The notes beneath the pieces are model-generated. The model did no database searches, was not told the DNA's origin, and saw only the letters and a program-made list of their open reading frames with translations. A DNA stretch of 64,000 nt from DATAUK01 sp036268295 (lineage in GTDB: Bacteria > Actinomycetota > Actinomycetes > JAFAQI01): assembly GCA_036268295.1 (NCBI GenBank), contig DATAUK010000021.1, positions 1-64,000 on the forward strand. Direction: 5' to 3'. The translations under genes were made by a program, and so were the position numbers. Each line of letters starts with the position of its first letter. The stretch's first letter is position 1. Shown here piece by piece: positions 24,628 through 33,122 of the stretch.

Positions 24628-24891
24628 ATGTACGAGAACTCAACGTGGCGCGCGGGTGCGGAGTGCCAGTCCGACAACGCCATCTACTTCTATGCGCCGA
24701 GCCACTTCGAGCGCAAGCCGGAGAAAGACTGGCGCGAGGGAATCGCTCGTGCACTTTGCGGACGCTGCAAGGTCCGCGAGCAGTGCCTGAACTACTCGAT
24801 CGAGGTCGAGGAGGGCCACGGCATCTGGGGCGGCCTCAACGAGCTCGAGCGCAGCCGGTTGCTGCGTTCTTTGCGCGCTCAGTCGGCCTGA
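24628..24891 (+). CDS. WhiB-family regulator
   Basis: An 87-residue WhiB-like protein with the cluster cysteines in the usual spacing (one at AEC, then CGRC, then five residues and C in KVREQC) and GHGIWGGLNELERSRLLRS. It starts MYENSTWRAGAEC. ATG 24628 lies 9 nt after AAGGAG; an in-frame GTG at 24619 directly touches that site and is less likely. Compared with typical Wbl proteins it has a longer gap with YAPSHFERKPEKDWREGIAR between the first and second cysteines. It is the second Wbl gene bracketing the ArsA pair. Confidence 0.88.
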   Translation: MYENSTWRAGAECQSDNAIYFYAPSHFERKPEKDWREGIARALCGRCKVREQCLNYSIEVEEGHGIWGGLNELERSRLLRSLRAQSA

Positions 24892-25087
24892 GCTTTCCGG
24901 TTTTGCAGGCAATAGGTCGCTGCGCAAACACGGCTCGCAGGCTCGCCTAGGTTGCTCCGCGGATGTCTCCCCACTGCGGGCTCGGATCGGGAACCGGCGG
25001 CGCCTTCACAGCCGGTTCCGCTCGTGGATTTCGGCCTTATCGGTGGGTGGCGGGTTGTCGGTCGCGGGCGGGCCATACGCTTTGGGG

Positions 25088-25246
25088 GTGCAGAAATGGG
25101 AGTACGCGACGGTTCCGCTGCTGGTCCATGCGACGAAGCAGATTCTCGATACTTGGGGTAGCGACGGCTGGGAGCTGATCCAGGTCGTTCCCGGCCCTGG
25201 CGGCGGCGATCAGCTGGTCGCGTATCTGAAGCGGCCGCTGTCGTGA
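25088..25246 (+). CDS. DUF4177-family small protein
   Basis: A 52-residue protein VQKWEYATVPLLVHATKQIL followed by DTWGSDGWELIQVV and a short tail. The 'KWEY ... GWEL' pattern is typical of DUF4177. Function unknown. It starts at GTG 25088 and overlaps the start of the RidA gene by 4 bp (GTGA), so the two are co-translated; this pairing is common in actinobacteria. The 196 bp upstream shows no gene. Confidence 0.82.
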   Translation: MQKWEYATVPLLVHATKQILDTWGSDGWELIQVVPGPGGGDQLVAYLKRPLS

Positions 25247-25713
25247 GCCGGATCGAGGACCGCCTCGCCGAACTGGGGCTCAGCGTGCCGGCAGTGGCAG
25301 CGCCGCTCGCGGCGTACGTGCCCGCGGTGCGCGCCGGCGATCTGGTCTGGACCTCTGGCCAACTGCCGTTTGTCGACGGCAAGCTGCCGGCCACCGGCAA
25401 GGTAGGCGCCGACGTCGAGCCGGAGCAAGCAGCGGAGTACGCCGCGACCTGCGCGCTCAACGCCATCGCGGCGATCAAAGCGGAGATCGGTGACCTCGAC
25501 GCGATCGAGCGGGTGGTCAAGGTGGTCGGCTATGTCGCGAGCGACCCGTCGTTCACCGGGCAGGCCGGCGTGATCAATGGCGCCAGCAACCTGATCGGCG
25601 AGGTCTTCGGCGACGCCGGCAAGCATGCCCGGGCCGCTGTTGGTGTAGCCGTGCTCCCGCTCGACTCGCCGGTGGAGGTCGAGGTCGTCGTACGGCTGCG
25701 GGCGGATGGCTGA
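25243..25713 (+). CDS. RidA/YjgF-family protein
   Basis: A 156-residue RidA-like protein. AYVPAVRAGDLVWTSGQLPF, the central ALNAIAAIKAEIGDLDAIER, VVKVVGYVASDPSFTGQAGV and HARAAVGVAVLPLDSPVEVE fit the longer RidA branch. RidA removes reactive enamine/imine intermediates from amino acid metabolism. The exact activity of this branch is not known. It overlaps DUF4177. Confidence 0.9.
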   Translation: MSRIEDRLAELGLSVPAVAAPLAAYVPAVRAGDLVWTSGQLPFVDGKLPATGKVGADVEPEQAAEYAATCALNAIAAIKAEIGDLDAIERVVKVVGYVASDPSFTGQAGVINGASNLIGEVFGDAGKHARAAVGVAVLPLDSPVEVEVVVRLRADG

Positions 25714-25730
25714 CCGATGCGAGACCTCTG

Positions 25731-26597
25731 ATGGCCGGCGACCCGTTCCCGGCGATGTTTGCGGGGCTGGTCGACACCATTAAGCGGCTCGCCAGTGGCG
25801 AGCAGCAGCCCGCGCAGCCGCGGCATGCGGCCACTGTCGTGCTCTTGCGCGATCGCGGTGACGGGCCCCAGGTCTACCTGCTCCGGCGTACCGCGTCGAT
25901 GGCTTTCGCCGCCGGGTTCTTTGTGTTTCCGGGCGGATCGGTCGATCCGCGCGATGAGAGCTTCGCCGACCATGCGTGGGTCGGGCCCTCGCCCCAGCAG
26001 TGGGCGAGGTTGCTTAACTCCGACGAGCCGCGGGCGCGGTCGCTGGTGTGCGCGGCGGTGCGCGAGACGTTCGAGGAGTCTGGAGTGTTGCTCGCCGGAC
26101 CCGACGCCGGCAGTGTCGTCGCCGACACCAGCGGCGAGGACTGGGAGGCCGACCGGCTCGCCCTGATCGACCGGTCGCTGTCGCTCGCTGATCTGTTGCG
26201 CCGCCGCCAGTTGGTGTTGCGGGCAGATCTGCTGCGGGTGTGGGCTCACTGGATCACCCCGGAGGCCGAGCCCAAGCGGTTCGACACCAGGTTCTTCGTG
26301 GCGGCGATGCCAGCCGGGCAGCGCACCCGCGATGTCGGAGGAGAGGCTGATCGGGTTGCCTGGATGCGGCCGGCGGACGCGCTCGCCGGAGCCGCAGCGG
26401 GCGAGCTGTCGATGCTGCCGCCGACCCTTTCGGCACTCACCGAGCTTGCGCCATACGCCACCGTCGCCGAGGTCCTCGCGGCCGGCGAGCATCGCGAGAT
26501 CGAGCCGGTCCTGCCGAAGCTGCTGCTCGACGAGGACGACAACATCCGATTCCTGCTTCCGGCGGACGCTGACTATCCAAAGGCCACCGTGAAGTGA
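25731..26597 (+). CDS. NUDIX hydrolase, NUDT19-like with split Nudix box
   Basis: A 288-residue NUDIX protein with the Nudix box interrupted: FFVFPGGSVDPRDESF is separated by about 30 residues from AVRETFEESGVLL. This insertion is a feature of NUDT19-like CoA-diphosphate hydrolases. ATVVLLRDRGDGPQVYLLRR precedes the box. It ends by overlapping the next gene (GTGA), forming an operon with the metallo-hydrolase. Substrate assignment is inferred only from the box architecture. Confidence 0.85.
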   Translation: MAGDPFPAMFAGLVDTIKRLASGEQQPAQPRHAATVVLLRDRGDGPQVYLLRRTASMAFAAGFFVFPGGSVDPRDESFADHAWVGPSPQQWARLLNSDEPRARSLVCAAVRETFEESGVLLAGPDAGSVVADTSGEDWEADRLALIDRSLSLADLLRRRQLVLRADLLRVWAHWITPEAEPKRFDTRFFVAAMPAGQRTRDVGGEADRVAWMRPADALAGAAAGELSMLPPTLSALTELAPYATVAEVLAAGEHREIEPVLPKLLLDEDDNIRFLLPADADYPKATVK

Positions 26598-27379
26598 GCG
26601 GCCTCGAACCGGTCAGCCGCAGCGCAGCGCGGATGCTGGCGCCGAACCCCGGGCCGATGACCCTGGACGGTACCAATTCCTGGGTGCTGCGCGAGCCGGG
26701 TGCGCAGCGCTGCGTCGTCGTCGATCCGGGCCCGATCGAGAACGGTCACGTCGACCTGCTCGCCGCCGTTGGGTCGATCGAGCTGATCGTGTTGACCCAC
26801 GGCCACTTCGACCACAGCGAGTCGGCGCCTCGGCTTCATGAGCTCAGCGGCGCGCCGGTCGTCGCGCGCGATCGGTCACTGTGCATCGGCGCCGAGCCGC
26901 TTTCCGACGCGACCGGCCGCACCTCGCTGGCCGGCCTCGAGTGGCTGACCGTGCTGACGCCCGGCCACACCAGCGACTCGGTGTGCCTGCTGCTCGAGTC
27001 CGATCAGGCGCTGCTCACCGGCGACACCGTGCTGGGCCGGGGTACCGCGGTCGTCGCCTATCCGGACGGCCAGCTTGGGCCGTATCTCGACTCGCTGCAG
27101 CGGCTTCGCGATCTGGCCGCGGCCGATGTCGCTCTGCTCCTGCCTGGCCATGGCCCGGTGATCAACCAGCCGGTCGAGGTGCTCGACCACTACCTCGCGC
27201 ACCGCCAGGAGCGACTCGGCCAGGTGCAGGCGGCGCTCGATGCCGGCGACGTGGAAGCCGCCGCCATTGTGAGACGGGTGTACGCCGACGTCGACCAGGT
27301 GCTGTGGCCGGCCGCCGAACTCTCGGTGCGGGCCCAGCTGGACTATCTCGCCGGCCAGGGCGCGACACCGCCGCGATGA
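26594..27379 (+). CDS. Metallo-beta-lactamase-fold hydrolase
   Basis: A 261-residue MBL-fold enzyme with LTHGHFDHSES (zinc ligands), LTPGHTSDSVCLLL, LLTGDTVLGRGT and LLPGHGPVINQP. PGPMTLDGTNSWVL near the N-terminus is typical of the LACTB2-like branch, which cleaves RNA in some organisms or acts as a glyoxalase-like hydrolase. A C-terminal helical region EVLDHYLAHRQERLGQVQAA also fits LACTB2. Which substrate applies is unknown. Confidence 0.88.
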   Translation: MSGLEPVSRSAARMLAPNPGPMTLDGTNSWVLREPGAQRCVVVDPGPIENGHVDLLAAVGSIELIVLTHGHFDHSESAPRLHELSGAPVVARDRSLCIGAEPLSDATGRTSLAGLEWLTVLTPGHTSDSVCLLLESDQALLTGDTVLGRGTAVVAYPDGQLGPYLDSLQRLRDLAAADVALLLPGHGPVINQPVEVLDHYLAHRQERLGQVQAALDAGDVEAAAIVRRVYADVDQVLWPAAELSVRAQLDYLAGQGATPPR

Positions 27380-27449
27380 GCGAGTACCGAAGCGACGCGA
27401 AGGCGACTCGCTCCAATCATATCGGCGTCTCCGCACTGATGCATCGGAC

Positions 27450-30400
27450 GTGGGTGCACCAGTGAGCACCGAGCCGGCGGCACCGATGGTGTGCCCGGTC
27501 TGCGGGACACCGACAGTCACCAGCGCCCGATTCTGCTACGCCTGCGGCGCGCTGCTCGACACCTCAGCGATCTCCGCCGACGCCACCGCGGAGCGCCGGG
27601 TCGTCACCGTGCTGTTCGGCGACCTGTCCGACTTCACGGCCTGGGCCGAGGACCTCGACCCCGAAAGCGTCGGCGTTGTCATCGATCACGTCCTCGCGGT
27701 GTTGAGCAAGGCCGTCACCGACTGCGGCGGCACGGTCGACAAGCTCACCGGCGACGGCATCATGGCGGTCTTCGGCGCGCCAACCGCCCACGAGGACGAC
27801 ACCGAACGGGCGGTGCGCGCGGCAGCACAGATGCAAACCGCAGTGCGACGACTGATGTCGGAGGAGGCCGGCGGCGGTCGCCGGATGGGTTTACGGGTCG
27901 GCCTCAACACCGGCGAGGTGCTGGCCGGCGTCCAGGCCTCGCTCGCCTACACAGTCGTCGGTGACACCGTCAACACGGCATCAAGGCTCTCCGACGCGGC
28001 CAGCATCGGAGCGGTGTACGCCGGTCGCGCCACGGCGTTGGCGACGATGCCGATTGCGTCATGGCGATCGCTGTCGCCGTTGCGGCTCAAGGGAAAACGC
28101 GAGCCGGTGCCTGCCTACGAGCTGGTCGCCCTGCGGCCACCGGGCGCCGCCCGGCTGGGTCTCGGCGAAGAGGCGCCGTTCATCGGTCGCGACGCCGAGT
28201 TCGGGCGCTTGGTCGGTCGCGTGCTCGACGTGGTCGAGCGGAGCAAGCCGGCCTCCGTCGTGGTGACCGGCGAGGCGGGAGTCGGGAAGACCCGGCTTGC
28301 GGTCGAGCTGGCGCACTTCGCCGGCGAGCTGCCGGAGGTGCGCGTGCTGTGGGGGCGTTGCCCGCCGTACGGCGAGAGCCGCGAGATGTCGGCGCTGGCG
28401 GAGTGGATGCGCACCGTCTTCGGCATTACTGAGGAAGACGACACTGAGATGGCGATCGGTCGGGTCCGGCGTACCTTGACCCGGCTGACACCGCTGAGCC
28501 CGAGCCGGCCGATCAACTCCGCCACCGCCGACCGGTTGCTTGCATTGCTCGGACTCGTCGAGTGGTCGCCGATCGGGCCGCGCGACACCGCAACCCCAGG
28601 CGCCACGGAACTGCTTCATGACCCGACCGTCGAGGCGGTCGTCGCGGTGCTGGCCGCACTCGTCGCCGAGGGCCCACTCGTGCTCGTCGTCGACGACGCG
28701 CAGTGGGCGACCGGCGATCTGCTCGGGGCAATCACCCATCTCGCCAACGAGGCGCTCGGCGCGGTGCTGTTCTTGACCGTCGGCCGCTCGGACCTGCTGA
28801 CGTCGACCTGGTGGGACCAGATGCCCGACATCGAGGTGCTGCCGGTCGCCCCGCTGGATCCGGCGGCCAGCGAGCGGCTGCTGCGTGCGTACCTCGGTGG
28901 CGCTGAGCTCGACCAGCCGACCCGTGAGCTGCTGCTTGACCGGGCACAGGGCAACCCGTTCTTCCTCGCCGAGCTGCTGCACCTGCTGGTCGATCGCGAC
29001 CTGTTGCGCCGGGACGGCGACGGCTGGCGGCTCACCGGCGAGCTGCCGCGCGACATCCTGCCTGCCGGGGTGCAGGCGGTGCTGACCGCCCGGATCGACG
29101 GCCTGAGCCCGCCGGCGCGGGCGCTGCTGCGCGACGCGTCGGTGATCGGCAACCGGTTCACCGCCGACATGCTGCGATCGCTCGAACCGACCTCAGACTC
29201 CGGCGGCGACCCAGTGGCCGGCGGGCTCGAGGAGCTGGTCGCCCGCGGCATCGTGCAGCCGACGACCGGCGGCGCCGAGCTCACGCCGCACTACGTCTTC
29301 ACCCACGCACTGGCCCGTGATGTTGCCTACGCAGGCATCCCCAAGGCCGAGCGGGCCCGCCGCCACGCGACGGTGGCGCGATGGGCGATCGCCGGCCTGC
29401 ATTGGTCGGCCGGTGAGACCGATGCGCTGGTCGCGGCGCAGTCCGAGCAGGCGGTCGCGCTGGCGAGCGAGATGGATCTCGCGGCCGACGACGCCGCCTG
29501 GTCCGCCCGGGAGATCGGCTACGGCGCACTCGACCGTCTCGGCGAGGCGGCGCTTGCTCGCGACGACTCGGCGCGAGCCGTCGACCTGTTCAGCCGGGCG
29601 CTCGACCTGGCCGGTGACGATCTCCCCGAGCCGATCCTGGCCAAGGTGCGGGTACGCCGGGCCGCGGCCTGGGTCTCGCAGCACGACCTGGCCGCTGCCG
29701 AGGCGGACCTCGCGGGACCGATCGGCTCGCGCGATCTACGGACCAGAGCCGGCGCGCTGGTCGTACGAGGCGAGATCCTGCGTCGCCGAGGTGATGACGC
29801 CCACGCCGTCGAATCGCTGGTGTCCGCGCTCGCCGCGGCCGGCGAGTCCGGACATGATCGGGTCGCGGGCGAGGCACTCCGCCAGCTCGGCCTGATCGCG
29901 TTCCTCGGCGGCCGGTTCGGCGCGGCCGAGGAGCGGTTCAGCCAGGCCCTCAGCCTGGCCGAGCGGGTCGGCGACCGCCGCGGTGCCGGCTGGGCGTTGC
30001 AGCACCTCGCCTGGAGCGCGACGACCCGAGGCGACTATGCCGAGGCCGAGCGGCAGCTCGCCGCGGCAGCCGACGTCTTCACCGGCCTCGACGACGACGG
30101 GGGCCTGTCGTGGTGCGCTGGCACCGAGGCGTTCGTGCGGCTGCTGCAGGGACGACTAGAGCAGGCGCGGGATCTGGCGCAGGGACTGCTGCCGCTCGGG
30201 CGCGCGCTCGGCGACCAGTGGGGCACGGCAGCCTGCCTGACCATCGACGCGCTCGCGGCGGCCGAGCTCGGTCAGATCGCCACGGCGCTCGAGGAGTCGG
30301 CGACGGCGTACGACGCGTTCAAGGCGCTGAACGACAGCTGGGGTCAATGCCTGGCCTCGATCGCCTCGGCTGCGGCGTTGCGCGGGGTCGGCCGGCCGCG

Positions 30401-30977
30401 CAAGGCGATCCGCCGGCTCGAGCACGCCACGCAGCTGGCGAGCAAGGGTCGTCATCCGCTGCCGGGGGCGCTGGCGATGGCAGCGATCGGCTACTGCCGG
30501 CTGGACCTGCATGACCCCGTGGGTGCGCTGGTCGCGGCGGACCGGGCGCTTGCGAGCGTCGAGGCGCTCGACGTCCGGCCGGCCGCGCTGGTCGGGATGC
30601 GGGTGCTTCGAGCCCAGGCCATGCGGGCCCGCGGCGAGACAGAAGCGGCGATCGCGCTATTGCGTGAGGCGCAGCTGGTCGATGACGGATCGCTGGCGTT
30701 CCCTCGCCGTCAGGCGTTGGCGCATCTCGCCGGTGGACTGCTCGAGCTGGGAGAGCCGGCCGAGGCCCTCGATGTGGCGCACCAGGCGATGGCCCAGCCG
30801 GCTCAGGATCTTCGCTCCCGGATCGTCGCGCTGCGGGTGCTCGGTGCCTGCCTTGCCGCAACCGGCGATGCGCCAGCCGGTCGGGTCGCGGTGCGTCAGG
30901 CCGTGGCGCTCTCCGAGTCGACCGAGATGCGCGCTGAGCTGACCGCCTCTCGCAAAGCCTTGGAGGCGCTGCAGTAG
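27450..30977 (+). CDS. Class III adenylate cyclase with AAA ATPase and TPR domains
   Basis: A 1175-residue signalling protein. Order: zinc ribbon (CPVCG ... CYACG, about 15-36), then a class III cyclase domain (about 48-210) with FGDLSDFT and LTGDGIMAVFGAP for the two metal aspartates and VVGDTVNTASRLSD for the transition-state Asn and Arg, so it should be active. An AAA_16 ATPase follows (FIGRDAEFGRLVGRVLDVVE, Walker A GEAGVGKTRLA, Walker B LVLVVDDAQW), then a long TPR-like helical region to the end. It sits back-to-tail with the Crp gene, suggesting a local cAMP circuit. GTG 27462 is an alternative start. Confidence 0.9.
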   Translation: MGAPVSTEPAAPMVCPVCGTPTVTSARFCYACGALLDTSAISADATAERRVVTVLFGDLSDFTAWAEDLDPESVGVVIDHVLAVLSKAVTDCGGTVDKLTGDGIMAVFGAPTAHEDDTERAVRAAAQMQTAVRRLMSEEAGGGRRMGLRVGLNTGEVLAGVQASLAYTVVGDTVNTASRLSDAASIGAVYAGRATALATMPIASWRSLSPLRLKGKREPVPAYELVALRPPGAARLGLGEEAPFIGRDAEFGRLVGRVLDVVERSKPASVVVTGEAGVGKTRLAVELAHFAGELPEVRVLWGRCPPYGESREMSALAEWMRTVFGITEEDDTEMAIGRVRRTLTRLTPLSPSRPINSATADRLLALLGLVEWSPIGPRDTATPGATELLHDPTVEAVVAVLAALVAEGPLVLVVDDAQWATGDLLGAITHLANEALGAVLFLTVGRSDLLTSTWWDQMPDIEVLPVAPLDPAASERLLRAYLGGAELDQPTRELLLDRAQGNPFFLAELLHLLVDRDLLRRDGDGWRLTGELPRDILPAGVQAVLTARIDGLSPPARALLRDASVIGNRFTADMLRSLEPTSDSGGDPVAGGLEELVARGIVQPTTGGAELTPHYVFTHALARDVAYAGIPKAERARRHATVARWAIAGLHWSAGETDALVAAQSEQAVALASEMDLAADDAAWSAREIGYGALDRLGEAALARDDSARAVDLFSRALDLAGDDLPEPILAKVRVRRAAAWVSQHDLAAAEADLAGPIGSRDLRTRAGALVVRGEILRRRGDDAHAVESLVSALAAAGESGHDRVAGEALRQLGLIAFLGGRFGAAEERFSQALSLAERVGDRRGAGWALQHLAWSATTRGDYAEAERQLAAAADVFTGLDDDGGLSWCAGTEAFVRLLQGRLEQARDLAQGLLPLGRALGDQWGTAACLTIDALAAAELGQIATALEESATAYDAFKALNDSWGQCLASIASAAALRGVGRPRKAIRRLEHATQLASKGRHPLPGALAMAAIGYCRLDLHDPVGALVAADRALASVEALDVRPAALVGMRVLRAQAMRARGETEAAIALLREAQLVDDGSLAFPRRQALAHLAGGLLELGEPAEALDVAHQAMAQPAQDLRSRIVALRVLGACLAATGDAPAGRVAVRQAVALSESTEMRAELTASRKALEALQ

Positions 30978-30986
30978 CGCCGACCG

Positions 30987-31661
30987 CTAGCGGGCCCGAC
31001 GGGCCAGCCGAGCCGGATCGAGCAACAGGACGCTACGACCCTCGATGAGCAGCCAGCCGCGGTGGGCGAACTCCGAGAGCGCCTTGTTGACCGTCTCGCG
31101 GCTGGCGCCGACGAGTTGCGCGAGTTCTTCCTGGGTCAGATCGTGGCGCACCCGGGTGCCCTCGGCTTCCGTCACGCCGAACTTGTCGGCGAGGTCGAGC
31201 AATGCTTTGGCGACTCGGCCAGGCACGTCGGTGAACACCAGATCGGCCATTGCCTCGTTGGTCCGCCGCAGCCGCTGGGCGAGAGCCTTCAGCAGCTGTT
31301 CGGCGACGCCGGGCCGTTCGCTCAGAAGCGGTCGAAGGTCGTCGTGGTCGAGCGAGGCGAGCGTCGAGCCGGTCACCGTCGTCACGGTGGCTGTACGCGG
31401 ACCCGGATCGAACAGCGAGAGCTCACCGAACATCTCGCCGGCACCGAGGACGGCGAGCAGGTTCTCGCGGCCGTCGGCGGCAGCCCGGGAGATCTTGACC
31501 TTGCCGTCCATGACGATGAACAACCGGTCGCCGGGATCGCCCTCGCGAAACACCAGGTGGCCGCGCGTCAGCGTTCGAGTGGTCAGCGTCGCCTCGAGGC
31601 TTACCGCCGACTCGTCGTCGAGCGCGGCAAACAGCGGCACCCGCGCGAGCAGACCTTCCAC
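30987..31661 (-). CDS. crp: Crp/Fnr-family regulator, cAMP receptor protein type
   Basis: A 224-residue regulator. The cyclic-nucleotide domain includes LVFREGDPGDRLFIVMDGKV, GEMFGELSLFDPGPRTATVT (phosphate-binding cassette) and a dimer helix. The winged-helix domain has LTQEELAQLVGASRETVNKA. The residues FTDVPGRVAKALL and the length match mycobacterial and streptomycete Crp. GTG 31661 was chosen: it lies after GGAGA, gives the usual length, and the upstream extension is low in homology. It converges on the cyclase gene, a possible source of its ligand. Confidence 0.94.
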   Translation of the reverse strand: MEGLLARVPLFAALDDESAVSLEATLTTRTLTRGHLVFREGDPGDRLFIVMDGKVKISRAAADGRENLLAVLGAGEMFGELSLFDPGPRTATVTTVTGSTLASLDHDDLRPLLSERPGVAEQLLKALAQRLRRTNEAMADLVFTDVPGRVAKALLDLADKFGVTEAEGTRVRHDLTQEELAQLVGASRETVNKALSEFAHRGWLLIEGRSVLLLDPARLARRAR

Positions 31662-31704
31662 TGCAGTCTCCGTCCCCAGTCCTCGACTCGGCTTGGAGTC
31701 TGCC

Positions 31705-31953
31705 TCACCCACGTCCGAAGGGGTACGCCGACGCCAGCCTGGCCCGCCGAGCGGTCTGCCGCCAGTGCCGGTCCAGCGCGGTTCGGCAGTCTCGGGAGAC
31801 CAGTCGCTCGACGTCGTCGGCGGCATCGGTGCGCAGCGCGATCGCGACCCGCTCGCCGACGGTCTGATCGGAGAAGGTCCGTTCGATTCGTTCCATCGCT
31901 AGTACCCCGCCGAGCAGGACGACAGGGAAGAGGATCGCCAAAACGATGAACAC
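31705..31953 (-). CDS. Small single-pass membrane protein
   Basis: An 82-residue protein with one N-terminal helix (VFIVLAILFPVVLLGGVLAM) and a charged arginine-rich tail. Function unknown. A small membrane protein occurs beside crp in mycobacteria, which supports it being real. Start is uncertain: GTG 31953 or TTG 31962. Confidence 0.55.
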   Translation of the reverse strand: MFIVLAILFPVVLLGGVLAMERIERTFSDQTVGERVAIALRTDAADDVERLVSRDCRTALDRHWRQTARRARLASAYPFGRG

Positions 31954-32008
31954 TGCCGGCAATTATTTCTGACCCGCCCGGTTTCAAACCCGCGCGAGCG
32001 GGACGGAC

Positions 32009-32446
32009 CTACTCTGCGATCGGACCGATGCTCACCGTGCCGTCGTCGGCGATCGAGAAGCCGGGGTTGGTCGCGATCTCCCACCGGAACCCGCTGGGGT
32101 CGGCGAAGTAACCGTGGTAGCCGCCGAAGTCAGCGTGTTGCGCCGGTTTGAGGATCGTCGCGCCGGCGCTCTGCGCGGCTTCCAAGGTGGCGCGCACCTC
32201 TTCCTCGGTCTCGACGACCTGCGCGAGCGTCATGGGCGCGGTACCGCTGCCGTGCGGACGGCCGACGTCGGCGGCAAGGTCGTCGGCGCCGAAGAGCCCG
32301 AGCAGCAATCCGTGCCCGACCTGGATGAAAGTGATCGCGCCGGGGACGTCGAAGGCCGGCTGCCAGCCGAGGCCGTCGACATAAAAGGCCCTGGCTTCGG
32401 CAAGGTCGGGCACGCCGAGGGTGATCAGGTGAACGGTGGGCTCCAT
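32009..32446 (-). CDS. VOC-family (glyoxalase/dioxygenase fold) protein
   Basis: A 145-residue VOC protein: MEPTVHLITLGVPDLAEARA, FYVDGLGWQPAFDVPG, then TILKPAQHADFGGYHGYFAD and PSGFRWEIATNP. The fold usually binds a divalent metal through His/Glu pairs; H6 and E-residues are present, but the reaction cannot be read from sequence. ATG 32446 was chosen since the conserved fold starts there. Confidence 0.88.
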   Translation of the reverse strand: MEPTVHLITLGVPDLAEARAFYVDGLGWQPAFDVPGAITFIQVGHGLLLGLFGADDLAADVGRPHGSGTAPMTLAQVVETEEEVRATLEAAQSAGATILKPAQHADFGGYHGYFADPSGFRWEIATNPGFSIADDGTVSIGPIAE

Positions 32447-32489
32447 GCGGTTCACCCTGTCACGCCGGGCCGACACCGGGCGAACAGGA

Positions 32490-33014
32490 CTAGCGCTGCG
32501 TCGGCATACCCGATCGGCTCGGCAGCGCCGTCAGGCAGAGGTCGGGATGCTCCCGGTATCGGGCGATCAGCTCGCCGGTCGCGCTGGCGAGCCGGCGGTG
32601 AAGTGCGGCACGGTAGGCCGAGAGTTGCGACTCGGCCTTCGTGAGGTCGCGGATCAACCGGGTGTTGTGGTCGTGGTCGCCCTCGACCGGCTGGCGCGCC
32701 CACAGGTCGCCGAGATCAGGCAGCGGTGGCATGCCGTCGACCGGGACGATCGACATCAGAGACGTCCGCGCGCCGCCGACGCGGCTCTCGGTGAACATCT
32801 CCCGAAGGTCCTCGACGCCCGCCGAGGTGCCGGTGTCGGCTGCCCGAACCAGGTCGAGGCGGGCCTGGATGATCCGCCGCCAGTACGACACCCGGCTTTC
32901 TTCGTTGGTGACGTTCGTCCGGTACTGCCGGAGTCCGTCCAGCGAAAGGTGAGCGAAGTCCTCGCTTCGCTCTGGCGGGGCGTGAAATCGATCCGCCGTC
33001 GGCCGATTCGGCAT
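32490..33014 (-). CDS. rsiG: RsiG-like c-di-GMP-binding anti-sigma factor (AmfC family)
   Basis: A 174-residue protein of the actinobacterial AmfC/RsiG family. It carries the c-di-GMP signature E-x3-S-x2-R-x3-Q-x3-D exactly at E39, S43, R46, Q50 and D54. A second, antiparallel-helix copy is degenerate: E128, S132, R135, then H139 instead of Q and A143 instead of D. RsiG with c-di-GMP holds the sporulation sigma factor WhiG inactive in Streptomyces. The conserved MSIVPVDGMPPLPDLGDLWA linker and the LIARYREHPDLCLTALP tail also fit. Start ATG 33014 follows GAGAGGGA. No whiG is in the window. Confidence 0.85.
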   Translation of the reverse strand: MPNRPTADRFHAPPERSEDFAHLSLDGLRQYRTNVTNEESRVSYWRRIIQARLDLVRAADTGTSAGVEDLREMFTESRVGGARTSLMSIVPVDGMPPLPDLGDLWARQPVEGDHDHNTRLIRDLTKAESQLSAYRAALHRRLASATGELIARYREHPDLCLTALPSRSGMPTQR

Positions 33015-33122
33015 GGTCCCTCTCCGCTGGTGTTATCGCGGCATCGGCGGAGTTTCACGCGTGCTTGAGGCATCGGGACCGCGCGTCACTCCTACGGCCT
33101 ACCCCGCCGTACGCTCAGTGTC

